Positions 54,247-63,389 of a stretch of DNA of 64,000 nt are shown piece after piece. Every line of letters starts with the position of its first letter. Position 1 is the stretch's first letter. Under the pieces are notes generated by a model. The model made no database searches, had not been told where the DNA came from, and saw nothing but the letters and a program-made list of their open reading frames with translations. The position numbers and the translations under genes are program-made. The stretch comes from Variovorax beijingensis (GTDB taxonomy: Bacteria; Pseudomonadota; Gammaproteobacteria; Burkholderiales; Burkholderiaceae_C), in contig NZ_VIVL01000003.1 in NCBI RefSeq assembly GCF_007828835.1, forward strand, positions 124,001 to 188,000, in the 5' to 3' direction.

Positions 54247-56352
54247 ATGTCCTCCGGTCTCAATCTCGCGCAACAAGAAGCTGTCAACTACCTGCACGGC
54301 CCCTGCCTGGTGCTGGCGGGCGCGGGCTCGGGCAAGACGCGCGTCATCACGCACAAGATCGGCCGGCTGATCCAGGCCGGGCTCGAGCCCAAGCGCATTG
54401 CGGCCATCACCTTCACCAACAAGGCCGCGAGCGAAATGCGCGAGCGCGCCAAGGGACTGATCGGGCGCGAGGCGAAGCATGTGGTGATCTGCACCTTCCA
54501 CGCGCTGGGCGTGCGCATGATGCGCGAGGACGGCGCCGTGCTCGGCCTGAAGCCGGCCTTCAGCATCCTGGACAGCGACGACGTCACCAAGATCCTCAAG
54601 GACGCGGGCGGCACCACCGACACCGCCACCGCGCGCATCTGGCAGTGGACCATCAGCAAGTGGAAGAACATGGGCCTGAACGCCGCGCAGGCCGAGGCGG
54701 CCGCGGTGGACGACAACGAGCGCATCACCGCGCGCATCATGGCGCGCTACGAAGAGCGGCTCACGGCCTACCAGAGCGTCGACTTCGATGACCTGATCGG
54801 CATGCCGCTCAAGCTGCTGCGCGACTTCGACGAAGTGCGCGCCAAGTGGCAGGCCGCGCTGGGCCACATCCTGGTGGACGAATACCAGGACACCAACGCC
54901 ACGCAATACGAGGTGCTGAAGGCGCTGGCCGGCGAGCGCGGGCGCTTCACCGCGGTGGGCGACGACGACCAGTCGATCTACGGCTGGCGCGGCGCCACGC
55001 TGGACAACCTGCGCAAGCTGCCGGTCGACTATCCCAACCTGAAGGTCATCAAGCTCGAACAGAACTACCGCTCGACCAGCGCGATCCTGCGCGCGGCCAA
55101 CAACGTGATCGGCCCCAACCCCAAGCTGTTTCCGAAGACGCTGTTCTCCGAGCTCGGCGAAGGCGAGCCGGTGCGCGTGGTCGATGCCGACTCCGAGGCG
55201 CACGAGGCCGAGCGCGCGGTGGCGCGCATCATCAGCCTGCGCGCGGGCGACACCGCCGTGCAGGGCAAGCAGTACAAGGAGTTCCGCGACTTCGCCATCC
55301 TCTACCGCGCCAACCACCAGGCACGCGTGTTCGAGCAGGCGCTGCGCAAGGCGCAGATTCCCTACAAGGTGTCGGGCGGCCAGAGCTTCTTCGACCGCGC
55401 CGAGATCAAGGACCTGTGCGGCTGGTTCCGCCTCTGGGTCAACAACGACGACGACCCGGCGTTCCTGCGCGCCATCACCACGCCCAAGCGCGGCATCGGC
55501 CACACCACGCTCGCGAGCCTGGGCACCTTTGCCAGCCAGTACAAGCTGAGCCTGTTCGAGGCGCTGTTCAGCCCGTCGCTGCCGAGCGTGATGCCCAAGC
55601 GCACGCTCGAGGGCATCCACGAGTTCGGCCGCTACATCAACGACCTCGAATACCGCGCGCGCCGCACCATGGGCGCGGAAGACTCGCGCACCTTCATGCT
55701 CGACTGGCTCAAGGAGATCGACTACGAGAAGCATCTCTACGACGGCGAGGACAGCGAACAGGCCGCGGCCGCGCGCTGGACCAACGTGATGGAGTTCGTC
55801 GACTGGATGTCGCAGCGCGCCGGCGGCACCCTCGACGATGCCTCGGGCGCCGACAGCAACATCGAGACTGAGCGCAAGAGCCTGCTCGAGGTGGCGCAGA
55901 CCATCTCGCTGCTGTCGACCATCAGCGAGCGCGAGCAGGACCAGAACGTGGTCACGCTGTCCACGCTGCATGCCTCCAAGGGCCTCGAATGGCCGCACGT
56001 GATGCTGATCGGCGTGACCGAGGGCCTGCTGCCCTTCAAGCTCGAGGACGACAACGGCCGCCAGCTCCAGGTGAGCGACGACACGCTGCAGCGGCTGCAG
56101 GAAGAGCGCCGCCTGATGTACGTAGGCATCACGCGCGCGCAGCGCAGCCTGGCCGTGAGCTGGACCAAGAAGCGCAAGCAGGGCCGCGAGATGGTGCCCT
56201 GCGTCCCGAGCCGCTTCATCGCCGAGATGGGCCTGGACAAGACCACCACCCGCGAAGACCCGCGCGAGAAGCTCAAGGCGCTGCGCGCCGAGTTCGCGCG
56301 CAAGGCACAGGACAGCGCGGCCGCCAAGGCCGCGGCCGCGGCGGCACCATGA
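54247..56352 (+). CDS. rep: ATP-dependent DNA helicase Rep
   Basis: A 701-aa superfamily 1A 3'-5' helicase that clears proteins ahead of forks and assists restart, functionally linked to PriA. LNLAQQEAVNYLHGPCLVLA is the Q motif, GAGSGKTRV Walker A, ITFTNKAASEMRER motif Ia, LVDEYQDTNATQ motif II, VGDDDQSIYGWRGA motif III, KLEQNYRSTSAIL motif IV and MYVGITRAQRSL motif VI. The opening and internal sequence are closer to Rep than to UvrD, and length fits. The C-terminal tail is Lys/Ala-rich. The stop overlaps a lipoprotein gene by 4 bases. Confidence 0.93.
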   Translation: MSSGLNLAQQEAVNYLHGPCLVLAGAGSGKTRVITHKIGRLIQAGLEPKRIAAITFTNKAASEMRERAKGLIGREAKHVVICTFHALGVRMMREDGAVLGLKPAFSILDSDDVTKILKDAGGTTDTATARIWQWTISKWKNMGLNAAQAEAAAVDDNERITARIMARYEERLTAYQSVDFDDLIGMPLKLLRDFDEVRAKWQAALGHILVDEYQDTNATQYEVLKALAGERGRFTAVGDDDQSIYGWRGATLDNLRKLPVDYPNLKVIKLEQNYRSTSAILRAANNVIGPNPKLFPKTLFSELGEGEPVRVVDADSEAHEAERAVARIISLRAGDTAVQGKQYKEFRDFAILYRANHQARVFEQALRKAQIPYKVSGGQSFFDRAEIKDLCGWFRLWVNNDDDPAFLRAITTPKRGIGHTTLASLGTFASQYKLSLFEALFSPSLPSVMPKRTLEGIHEFGRYINDLEYRARRTMGAEDSRTFMLDWLKEIDYEKHLYDGEDSEQAAAARWTNVMEFVDWMSQRAGGTLDDASGADSNIETERKSLLEVAQTISLLSTISEREQDQNVVTLSTLHASKGLEWPHVMLIGVTEGLLPFKLEDDNGRQLQVSDDTLQRLQEERRLMYVGITRAQRSLAVSWTKKRKQGREMVPCVPSRFIAEMGLDKTTTREDPREKLKALRAEFARKAQDSAAAKAAAAAAP

Positions 56353-56813
56353 AGAGGCTGCTGCCCGCCTTCCTCGCCGTTCTTCTTGCCGCCACGGGCT
56401 GTGCCACGGCAACGCAGGGCGGCGGCGCCGGCTGCCCCGCCGATGCGCGCGAGCTGCCGCTGCAGTCGCTCTACGGCCGCTGGGAGGCGCGCTTCGACGG
56501 CGCTCCCGCCGCGGCCACGGTGCAGCTCGGCAAACACCCCGATTACGCCGGCGTGCGCGGCACCATCACACGCGACGCCGCGGGCGGCAGCGCCCGGCCC
56601 GAGGTGGCGCAGCTCGCGGGCGACGTCGACGACGACGGCGCCCTCTCCATCGACGAATCGCTGGATGGCCGCGCCATCAGCGGCGTCTGGGCCGGCACCC
56701 TGCAGCCCGGCTCCTGCGGCCGGGAATTCAGGGGCACGTGGCGCAACGCCGCGGACGAAAGCACGCATCCGTTCGTGCTGAACAAAACAGGGGGGACGCA
56801 AGGAAACCAATGA
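56349..56813 (+). CDS. Small lipoprotein, hypothetical
   Basis: A 154-aa protein with a lipoprotein signal: MKRLLPAFLAVLLAATGC, where Cys18 would be lipidated. The mature part is a compact beta-rich domain (LYGRWEARFDGAPAAATVQL, VRGTITRDAAGG, ISGVWAGTLQPG) with two further Cys residues, and resembles lipocalin-like or copper-resistance-like small sensors only in a general way. I do not assign a family. It is translationally coupled to rep on one side and to the phospholipase gene on the other (both ATGA). Confidence 0.8.
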   Translation: MKRLLPAFLAVLLAATGCATATQGGGAGCPADARELPLQSLYGRWEARFDGAPAAATVQLGKHPDYAGVRGTITRDAAGGSARPEVAQLAGDVDDDGALSIDESLDGRAISGVWAGTLQPGSCGREFRGTWRNAADESTHPFVLNKTGGTQGNQ

Positions 56814-57979
56814 CCCAACGAACACACGCCATCTTCTCCGGGCTGGCGACCCTCGCGGCCTGCCTGGGCACCGCCACCGCGCATGCGCAGGCCGTCGACC
56901 AGCCACGCAGCCCGCTGGCCGACGCGCAGCTGACCTGGCAGCAGTGCGCCGCGCTCGGCAACAGCAACGAAGCGCGCCTGGCCTGCTTCGACCGCTGGGC
57001 GCAGCAGCAGACGCTGCCGTCGGTTTCGGTGCCCGTGGCGCCGCCGGTGCTGGCCAACACGCAGCCGGCACCGCCGGTGGACGCCTCGATACCGGCCACG
57101 CGCGTGATTTCGGTCGACACCAACGAAGGCTGCCGCGACCGCCAGTACTCGGCGCTGTCGCGCTTCTGGGAACTGGAGAACGGCACCGATTGCGGCACCT
57201 TCGGCTTCCGCGGCTACCGGCCGCTGAACGTGTCGGCCTCGGCCGCCAGCAGCAAGCCCGGCACGCCCACCTCGCCCTCGGAAGGCCACACCGGCACGCC
57301 CGTGGCCTACCAGGCCAACGAGATGCGCATCGGGTTGTCGGTGCGTACCAAGATCGCCCAGGGCCTGCTCACGCAGAACGAGCCCGCCAGGAAGGACTCG
57401 CTGTGGTTCGCCTACTCGCAGCAGTCGACCTGGCAGCTGTTCAACGGCTCGATCTCGCGGCCGTTCCGCACCACCGACCACGAGCCCGAGCTGATGTATG
57501 TCTATCCGCTGGACTTCAACCTGCCCGGCGGCTGGCGCTGGCGCTATGCGGGCGTGGGCGTGGTGCACCAGTCGAACGGCCAGAGCCTGCCGCTGTCGCG
57601 CAGCTGGAACCGCGTCTACCTGATGGGCGGCGCCGAACTGGGCGACCGCTTCACCGTCACCGGACGCATCTGGCAGCGCATGTCGGAGGAGGCCGCGAAG
57701 GACGACAACCCCGACATCTCCAACTACATCGGCCGCGCCGAAGTCACGGGCCGCTGGAACTTCAACCGCGACAACACCCTGGGCATCACGGTGCGCAACA
57801 ACCTGCGTGAGAGCGGCCGCGGTTCGGTGCGGCTCGAATGGCTCAAGGCCATCGGCGATTCGACCAAGAGCAACCTGCGCTTCCATACGCAGCTGTTCCA
57901 CGGCTACGGCGACACGCTGGTGGACTACAACCGCAAGCGCACCGTGCTCAGCATCGGCCTGAGCCTGGTGGATTTCTAG
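56810..57979 (+). CDS. pldA: Outer membrane phospholipase A
   Basis: A 389-aa outer-membrane beta-barrel enzyme that hydrolyses phospholipids mislocalised to the outer leaflet. A signal peptide (ATLAACLGTATAHAQA) is followed by a Pro/Ala-rich periplasmic stretch with Cys residues and the barrel (about 155-389). VVHQSNGQSLPLSRSWNRVY carries the catalytic His253, Ser255 and downstream Asn, matching the OMPLA H-x-S...N triad. The last strand ends VLSIGLSLVDF, with the terminal Phe required by the BAM machinery. The N-terminal extension before the barrel is longer than in E. coli PldA. Confidence 0.93.
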   Translation: MTQRTHAIFSGLATLAACLGTATAHAQAVDQPRSPLADAQLTWQQCAALGNSNEARLACFDRWAQQQTLPSVSVPVAPPVLANTQPAPPVDASIPATRVISVDTNEGCRDRQYSALSRFWELENGTDCGTFGFRGYRPLNVSASAASSKPGTPTSPSEGHTGTPVAYQANEMRIGLSVRTKIAQGLLTQNEPARKDSLWFAYSQQSTWQLFNGSISRPFRTTDHEPELMYVYPLDFNLPGGWRWRYAGVGVVHQSNGQSLPLSRSWNRVYLMGGAELGDRFTVTGRIWQRMSEEAAKDDNPDISNYIGRAEVTGRWNFNRDNTLGITVRNNLRESGRGSVRLEWLKAIGDSTKSNLRFHTQLFHGYGDTLVDYNRKRTVLSIGLSLVDF

Positions 57980-57997
57980 GCAAGCAAGGATCGCTTC

Positions 57998-58846
57998 ATG
58001 GATCAGCACCTGACTCCCGTCGACGCCACACAGCGCGAGATCATCGCGGCGCTGCATGTTGCGCCCGTCTTCGATGCCGCGGCGGAAATCGAGCGGCGCA
58101 CCGCCTTTCTTGCGGACTACCTGCGAGGCACCGGCCTCAAGGCGCTGGTGCTCGGCATCAGCGGCGGCGTCGATTCGCTGACCGCCGGCTGCCTCGCGCA
58201 GCGCGCCGTCGAAAGGCTGCGCGCGCAGGGCTACGGCGCCACCTTCATCGCGATGCGGCTGCCCTACGGCGTGCAGAAGGACGAGGACGAGGCGCAGGCC
58301 TCGCTCGCAGTGATCAGGCCCGACCGCATCCTCACCGTCGACATCCGCCCCGCGGCCGACGGCATGCTCGCGGCGCTCAAGAAGGGGGACCTGGCCTTCC
58401 GCGACGCGGCGCACGAAGATTTCGTGCTCGGCAACATCAAGGCGCGCCAGCGCATGATCGCGCAGTTCGCGGTGGCCGGCGCGCACGACGGCATCGTCAT
58501 CGGCACCGACCATGCGGCCGAGGCGCTGATGGGTTTCTTCACCAAGTTCGGCGACGGCGCGGCCGACGTGACGCCGCTCACCGGCCTCGACAAGCGCCGC
58601 GTGCGGGCCCTCGCGCAGCGGCTCGGCGCGCCCGACGAGCTGGTGTTCAAGGTGCCCACGGCGGACCTCGAGTCGCTGGTGCCGGGCAAGCCCGACGAAG
58701 ACGCCTTCGGCGTGAGCTACGAGCAGATCGACGATTTCCTCGAAGGCAAGCCGGTGGCTGCGGCGGCGCGCGAGATCATTCTTGCGACGCACCGCAAGAG
58801 CGCCCACAAGCGCGCGCTGCCGGTGGAGCCGCCGCACCCGGCCTAG
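57998..58846 (+). CDS. nadE: NH3-dependent NAD+ synthetase
   Basis: A 282-aa enzyme that amidates deamido-NAD to [23 protein letters not shown] holds the P-loop SGGVDS at residues 55-60, [18 protein letters not shown] the ATP/NaAD-binding helix, [20 protein letters not shown] the second signature, and [17 protein letters not shown] the C-terminal loop. No glutaminase domain is attached, so ammonia is the nitrogen donor. It has an AAGGA site and lies 18 bases after pldA. It is convergent with the histidine kinase gene. Confidence 0.96.
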   Translation: MDQHLTPVDATQREIIAALHVAPVFDAAAEIERRTAFLADYLRGTGLKALVLGISGGVDSLTAGCLAQRAVERLRAQGYGATFIAMRLPYGVQKDEDEAQASLAVIRPDRILTVDIRPAADGMLAALKKGDLAFRDAAHEDFVLGNIKARQRMIAQFAVAGAHDGIVIGTDHAAEALMGFFTKFGDGAADVTPLTGLDKRRVRALAQRLGAPDELVFKVPTADLESLVPGKPDEDAFGVSYEQIDDFLEGKPVAAAAREIILATHRKSAHKRALPVEPPHPA

Positions 58847-58881
58847 CTTTCCAGCCCGGCTCTGCGCGGCTCTACGCGCCT

Positions 58882-60807
58882 CTATGCGGCCTTGAAGCGA
58901 GGCGGCTCCAGCAGGTGCTCGAGCAGCGCCGAGAGCTTGTCGACATCGACCGGCTTCGTCAGATGGGCCCGGAAGCCGGCCTCCAGGCTGGTGTCCCTGT
59001 CGCTGGCCTGCCCGTAGCCGGTGACGGCGATCAGCGGCGGGGGGTTGACCATCTCCGCGCGCACGCGCCGCGCGACTTCATGGCCGCTCAGGTCGGGCAG
59101 GCCGATGTCCAGCAGCACCACATCCGGGTCCTGCGCCTTCACCGCCTCGATGGCGGCCAGCCCGCCATGCACGACGCTGGGTTTGTAGCCCAGCGCCTCC
59201 AGCAGCATCGCCATGGTCTCGGCCGCATCCACGTTGTCGTCCACCACCAGCACGCGCTGCTCGCCCACCGGCCGCGGCTGCGCCTCGAGCATGGCGACCG
59301 GCGCCTGAGTGGTCGGGAACTGCACCACGAACTCGCTGCCCTCGCCTGGCCTGCCGGTGCTGAACGCGCTGACGCGCCCGCCATGCAGCGTCGTCAGCTG
59401 CTGCACCAGGCTGAGCCCCAGGCCCAGTCCGCCCTGCGTCCTGGCCAGGTTCTGCTCGCCCTGCACGAACAGGTCGAAGATCCGCTGCAGGTCCTGCGGC
59501 GGTATGCCGGGCCCGTCGTCGCGCACGCTGATGTCCGCATCCGCTGCGCTTCGCGAGAGCGACACGTGGATGTTGCCGCCGTTCCCGGCGAATTTTGCGG
59601 CGTTGTGGACCAGGTTGCTGACGATCTGGATGACGCGCGCGCTGTCTCCCGCGATCCAGGGGTCCGCATCCTGCATCTGAAGGTGCAGGGTCTGCGACTT
59701 GCCGTCGATCAGCGGGCGCACCGCCTCGATGGCCTCGGCGATGGCATCGCGCAGCCGGACCGGCTTGTTCTCGAGCTGGATCTTGCCGCTCGTGATGCGG
59801 CCGACGTCGAGCAGGTCGTCCACCAGCCGGGTCATCTGGCGCAGCTGCCGGCCGATGATGTCGCGGGTGTGCACGACCGCGGCCGACTCCGTCTTCTCCC
59901 GCTTGAGGAGCTCGAGCGCGTTGGAGATCGGCGCCAGCGGATTGCGCAGTTCGTGCCCGAGCATCGCAAGGAAGTTCGTCACGCGGCGCCCTTCGTCCTC
60001 CAGCGCGGTCACGCGGCGGCGCTCCGTGAGGTCGCGCGTGACCTTGGCAAAGCCGCGGTGCCTGCCGGTGGCATCGTGCAGCGCGGTGATCACCACGCTG
60101 GCCCAGAACCGGCTGCCGTCCTTGCGGATGCGCCAGCCCTCGTCCTCGAAGCGCCCGTCCCGCAGCGCATTGCGCAGTTCCTGTTCGGGCCAGCCGCTGG
60201 CAGCGACCTCTGGCGGATAGAACCTGGAGAAATGCTGTCCGATGATTTCCGAGGCCTCATAGCCCTTGTTCTTCTGCGCGCCGAGATTCCAGCTCACGAT
60301 GTGGCCGCCCGGGTCGAGCATGAAGATCGCATAGTCCTTCACGCCCTCGACCAGCAGCCGGAAGCGCTCCTCGCTCATGCGCAGCATCTCGTCCTGGCGG
60401 CGGTTCTCGCTGCGGTCCCTGGTGATCAGCGAAAAGCCGCGGGTTTCTCCGCCCGAGCCGGTGATCCGCGTGATGACCACGCTGGCCCAGAAGCGCGTGC
60501 CGTCGCTGCGCAGGCGCCAGCCTTCTTCCTCCATGCGGCCATCGCGGCGTGCCGTTTCGAGTGCGTGTTCCGGCCGGTTCTGCTCGAGCAGCTCGGTCGG
60601 ATAGAAAAGCGAGAAGTGCCGCCCCAGGATTTCGGGAGCGTCGTATCCCTTGAGCTTGCGGGCGCCCTCGTTCCAGCTGATGACGATGCCGCCAGGATCG
60701 AGGACGATGATGGCGTAGTCGGTGACCGAATCGACCATCAGCCTGAAATCGGCGTCGGTCAGAGTGCGTTGGTTCAGGGGTGCACTCCCAGCGCCGTGAT
60801 CTGCCAT
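58882..60807 (-). CDS. Hybrid PAS-PAS histidine kinase with receiver domain
   Basis: A 641-aa cytoplasmic sensor kinase from ATG 60807. There are two PAS domains (about 20-140 and 150-265), each with an ISWN/VSWN core, an FYP turn and a GTRFWASVV or GSRFWASVV end. HisKA follows with FLAMLGHELRNPLAPISNAL and phospho-His285. HATPase_c comes next (HNAAKFAGNGG, VRDDGPGIPP, GGLGLGLSLVQQL). A C-terminal receiver (VLVVDDNVDAAETMAMLLEA, VVLLDIGLPD with the phospho-Asp) ends the protein. No membrane segment is visible. The two PAS domains are clear duplicates. Neighbouring c-di-GMP genes suggest a link but no separate response regulator is adjacent. Confidence 0.93.
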   Translation of the reverse strand: MADHGAGSAPLNQRTLTDADFRLMVDSVTDYAIIVLDPGGIVISWNEGARKLKGYDAPEILGRHFSLFYPTELLEQNRPEHALETARRDGRMEEEGWRLRSDGTRFWASVVITRITGSGGETRGFSLITRDRSENRRQDEMLRMSEERFRLLVEGVKDYAIFMLDPGGHIVSWNLGAQKNKGYEASEIIGQHFSRFYPPEVAASGWPEQELRNALRDGRFEDEGWRIRKDGSRFWASVVITALHDATGRHRGFAKVTRDLTERRRVTALEDEGRRVTNFLAMLGHELRNPLAPISNALELLKREKTESAAVVHTRDIIGRQLRQMTRLVDDLLDVGRITSGKIQLENKPVRLRDAIAEAIEAVRPLIDGKSQTLHLQMQDADPWIAGDSARVIQIVSNLVHNAAKFAGNGGNIHVSLSRSAADADISVRDDGPGIPPQDLQRIFDLFVQGEQNLARTQGGLGLGLSLVQQLTTLHGGRVSAFSTGRPGEGSEFVVQFPTTQAPVAMLEAQPRPVGEQRVLVVDDNVDAAETMAMLLEALGYKPSVVHGGLAAIEAVKAQDPDVVLLDIGLPDLSGHEVARRVRAEMVNPPPLIAVTGYGQASDRDTSLEAGFRAHLTKPVDVDKLSALLEHLLEPPRFKAA

Positions 60808-60954
60808 TGCTCTTTTCCCTTCAGTGGCCGCGCGATCGATGCCACGGCGTGCGGTGCCCGTCGTGAAACGGTGGTGCCAATTTAGGCCAGCCATGGTTAC
60901 TTTTCGCGTAGGACAAGGTCCAGATTGCGCACCGCATGCGCGGTGCTGCCGGCC

Positions 60955-63360
60955 TCAGGCGCTGGAAGGCTCTTCGCGCGGCCACGGCGCACCGCCCGGG
61001 TTTCCAGGCCTGGGCGCCGCCATCATGAAGCGGTTCTTTCCCTCTTTCTTGGCCGCATAGAGCGCGGTGTCCGCGCGCACGAACAGGGACGGAAAATCCT
61101 CGTCCTCCTCCGAAATCGCGACGCCGATGCTGGTGGTGGCCTGCAGCGTGCGGCCGGGCAGGTGGAAAGGCGGCCGCATGGCGGCCAGCACCTTGCCGGC
61201 CACCACCTGCGCCTCGGCGGCGCCGCTGGCGCCTTCGAGAAGGATCACGAACTCGTCGCCCGCGTAGCGCGCCGCCATGTCGGTTTCGCGCACGCTCTCC
61301 CTCAGCCGGCGGCCAAATTCCCGCAGCACCGCATCGCCCGCCGCATGGCCCAGCGAATCGTTGATGGACTTGAAGTAGTCGATGTCCAGGAACAGCAGGC
61401 AGACCGGCAGGCCGGCGCGCCGGGACCTGGCCATGGCGTCGCGCGCATGCTCCTCGAACGAGCGGCGGTTGGGCAGCCCGGTGAGCGCATCCTCGCGCGC
61501 GAGGGCATCCAGCTTCATCTGCTTTTGCTTGAGCTCGGTGACGTCGTTCGACAGGATGTACAGCCCGGTAACCGCACCTTGCGCATTGCGCTGGGGCAGA
61601 TAGGTGGTCTGCAAGGTCCGCTCGCCGATCAGCAGGCTGGCGGTCTGCTCGAAGGACACCACCTCGCCCGCGAATGCCCGCGCCAGCAGCGGTTTGCGGA
61701 TTTCGTAGTGCGCCTCGCCGATGGCCTCGTGGATGGGGCGGTTCGTCATCGCCTCCGGCGAGACGCCGAGCCAGGCCTGGTATTTGCCGTTGCAGAAGAC
61801 CACGCGTTCCTCGAGGTCCAGCTCGGCAAGAAGCGCCGGCACGTTGTCGGTCAGCCCGCGCAGGCGCCGCTCGCTTCCGGCGCTGTGCATTTCGGCCTGC
61901 TTGCGCTTGCTCACGTCGAAGGTCATTACGTAGTAGCCGGCCAATACGCCGTCGTCGCGGATGTCGGGCGCCAGATGGCATTCGAAGAAGCCCAGCTTGC
62001 CGTTGCGCTCGTAGGTGCCTTCGGTGCGCGTCGGCGTTCCCGCGAGCACCTTGGCGATGCCGGGCACGAGTTGCTGGTAGACGTGGTCGGGCAGCGACTC
62101 CTGCATGGTCATGCGCCCGATGTCGGCCATGGTCCTGCCGCGCATCCCGAGCCCGGCCTTGTTCGCGAAAAGGCAGCGCTGGCTGCTGTCGAAGTAGGCC
62201 ACCACCGCCGGCAGGTTGTCGGTCACGTCGCGCAGGAATCTCTCGCTGGCGGCCAGCTTCTCGTTGGCGGCCTGCCGCTCCGACATCAGCAGGTCGAAGG
62301 TCCGCGAGAGATCGCCGACCTCGTCGTCCGGCGGCGCCTCCTGCATGGGCGCATAGGCGGTGGCGGCGCGCGAGACCTGCATGTGCTCGCGCAGGCGCGA
62401 CAGGGGTGCGAGCTGCGCCCGCGCGGTCATGAAGGCCAGCCCCCCGGCCAGCAGCGTCAGCAGCAGTGCGCCGGCCCAGGCATAGCGCTCGATCCGGTCG
62501 ATCCGGGCAAAGGCCTCGTTCCGCGGATACATCGCGCCCAGCACCCAGTTGGTCTGGCCGATGCGCTTGAAGGCGTAGAGGCCATGGACGCCCGCGGGAT
62601 CGACGGCCTCCATCGTGCCCTCGAAGCCGGCGATGGCGCGCTCGGTGGCAGGGTTGCGGGCCCCGCCGGCGTCCGCGCGCTGAAGCAGCCGGGACCTGTC
62701 GGGGTGGTCGATGACGATGCCGTCCGTGTCCGTGATGAACATGTACCCGCTCTTGCCGAACTTCACGTTGGCAAGTTCGCCCAGGAAGTTCTTTTCCTTG
62801 AGGTTGACGAAGGCGGTAATGACATACACGACGTTGCCGCCGCGATCGAGCACGGGTTCGGTCAGGGCGATCTGCGCCAGGCCGCTCACGCGGTTGCGAA
62901 AGGGCTTGGATATGACGCCCGCGCGGGCGGCAACCGTGCGCTGGAAGTACTCGCGGTCCTTGATGTTGACCTTGCCGATCGGCTGCGTGCCGTTGAGGTT
63001 GGCCACCAGTTCGCCGTCCATGCCGGTGAAGGCCACGTTGTCGAACGCCTCCCTCAGCGAGCCGTGCTGCATGACCAGGTCCTGCAGTTCCCCGGGGCCG
63101 GCCAGGCTGCGGCTCTCGATGCCGTCGCCGAAGGCCTTGAGTAGGGTGCGCCGGCTCAGGAACTTCTGGTCCACGGCTCCGGCAATGGCCGATATCCGTT
63201 CGAACTCCTCACCGGCGATGGCCGCCTCCATGTTGCGCTTGAGGAAATGGAGCGCGGCGGCGGTGACCCCCATGGTCGTCAGGAAGACGATCGCCAGCAC
63301 GCCGGCGGACAGGCGCGCGCGCAGGCTCAGGCGGGGGACGGCGGGGAATGGAAGGCGCAT
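60955..63360 (-). CDS. Membrane diguanylate cyclase (Cache-HAMP-PAS-PAS-GGDEF)
   Basis: An 801-aa protein from ATG 63360. The first membrane helix is LSAGVLAIVFLTTMGVTAAA; a periplasmic dCache-type sensor (about 45-290; KDREYFQRTVAARAGVIS, YMFITDTDGIVIDHPDRS) and a second helix (WAGALLLTLLAGGLAF) follow. Next come HAMP, two PAS domains (about 385-640) and the cyclase. The active site reads AGDEF (700-704) instead of GGDEF; an inhibitory RETD site at 691-694 sits five residues before it. LTGLPNRRSFEEH and FLDIDYFKSINDSLGH are intact. It should make c-di-GMP with product inhibition. The stop lies 29 bases after the EAL gene's stop region, so both are one operon. Confidence 0.93.
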   Translation of the reverse strand: MRLPFPAVPRLSLRARLSAGVLAIVFLTTMGVTAAALHFLKRNMEAAIAGEEFERISAIAGAVDQKFLSRRTLLKAFGDGIESRSLAGPGELQDLVMQHGSLREAFDNVAFTGMDGELVANLNGTQPIGKVNIKDREYFQRTVAARAGVISKPFRNRVSGLAQIALTEPVLDRGGNVVYVITAFVNLKEKNFLGELANVKFGKSGYMFITDTDGIVIDHPDRSRLLQRADAGGARNPATERAIAGFEGTMEAVDPAGVHGLYAFKRIGQTNWVLGAMYPRNEAFARIDRIERYAWAGALLLTLLAGGLAFMTARAQLAPLSRLREHMQVSRAATAYAPMQEAPPDDEVGDLSRTFDLLMSERQAANEKLAASERFLRDVTDNLPAVVAYFDSSQRCLFANKAGLGMRGRTMADIGRMTMQESLPDHVYQQLVPGIAKVLAGTPTRTEGTYERNGKLGFFECHLAPDIRDDGVLAGYYVMTFDVSKRKQAEMHSAGSERRLRGLTDNVPALLAELDLEERVVFCNGKYQAWLGVSPEAMTNRPIHEAIGEAHYEIRKPLLARAFAGEVVSFEQTASLLIGERTLQTTYLPQRNAQGAVTGLYILSNDVTELKQKQMKLDALAREDALTGLPNRRSFEEHARDAMARSRRAGLPVCLLFLDIDYFKSINDSLGHAAGDAVLREFGRRLRESVRETDMAARYAGDEFVILLEGASGAAEAQVVAGKVLAAMRPPFHLPGRTLQATTSIGVAISEEDEDFPSLFVRADTALYAAKKEGKNRFMMAAPRPGNPGGAPWPREEPSSA

Positions 63361-63389
63361 CGCAGTGGCCTGGAGAGCGCGGCGTGCGT

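Noticed and set aside
54193-56412. A 739-codon reverse frame opposite rep
   Set aside because: Rep helicase motifs I-VI are on the forward strand and the antisense translation has none.
60925-63144. A 739-codon forward frame opposite the diguanylate cyclase
   Set aside because: It contains no recognisable domain, while the reverse strand encodes Cache, PAS and GGDEF motifs in order.
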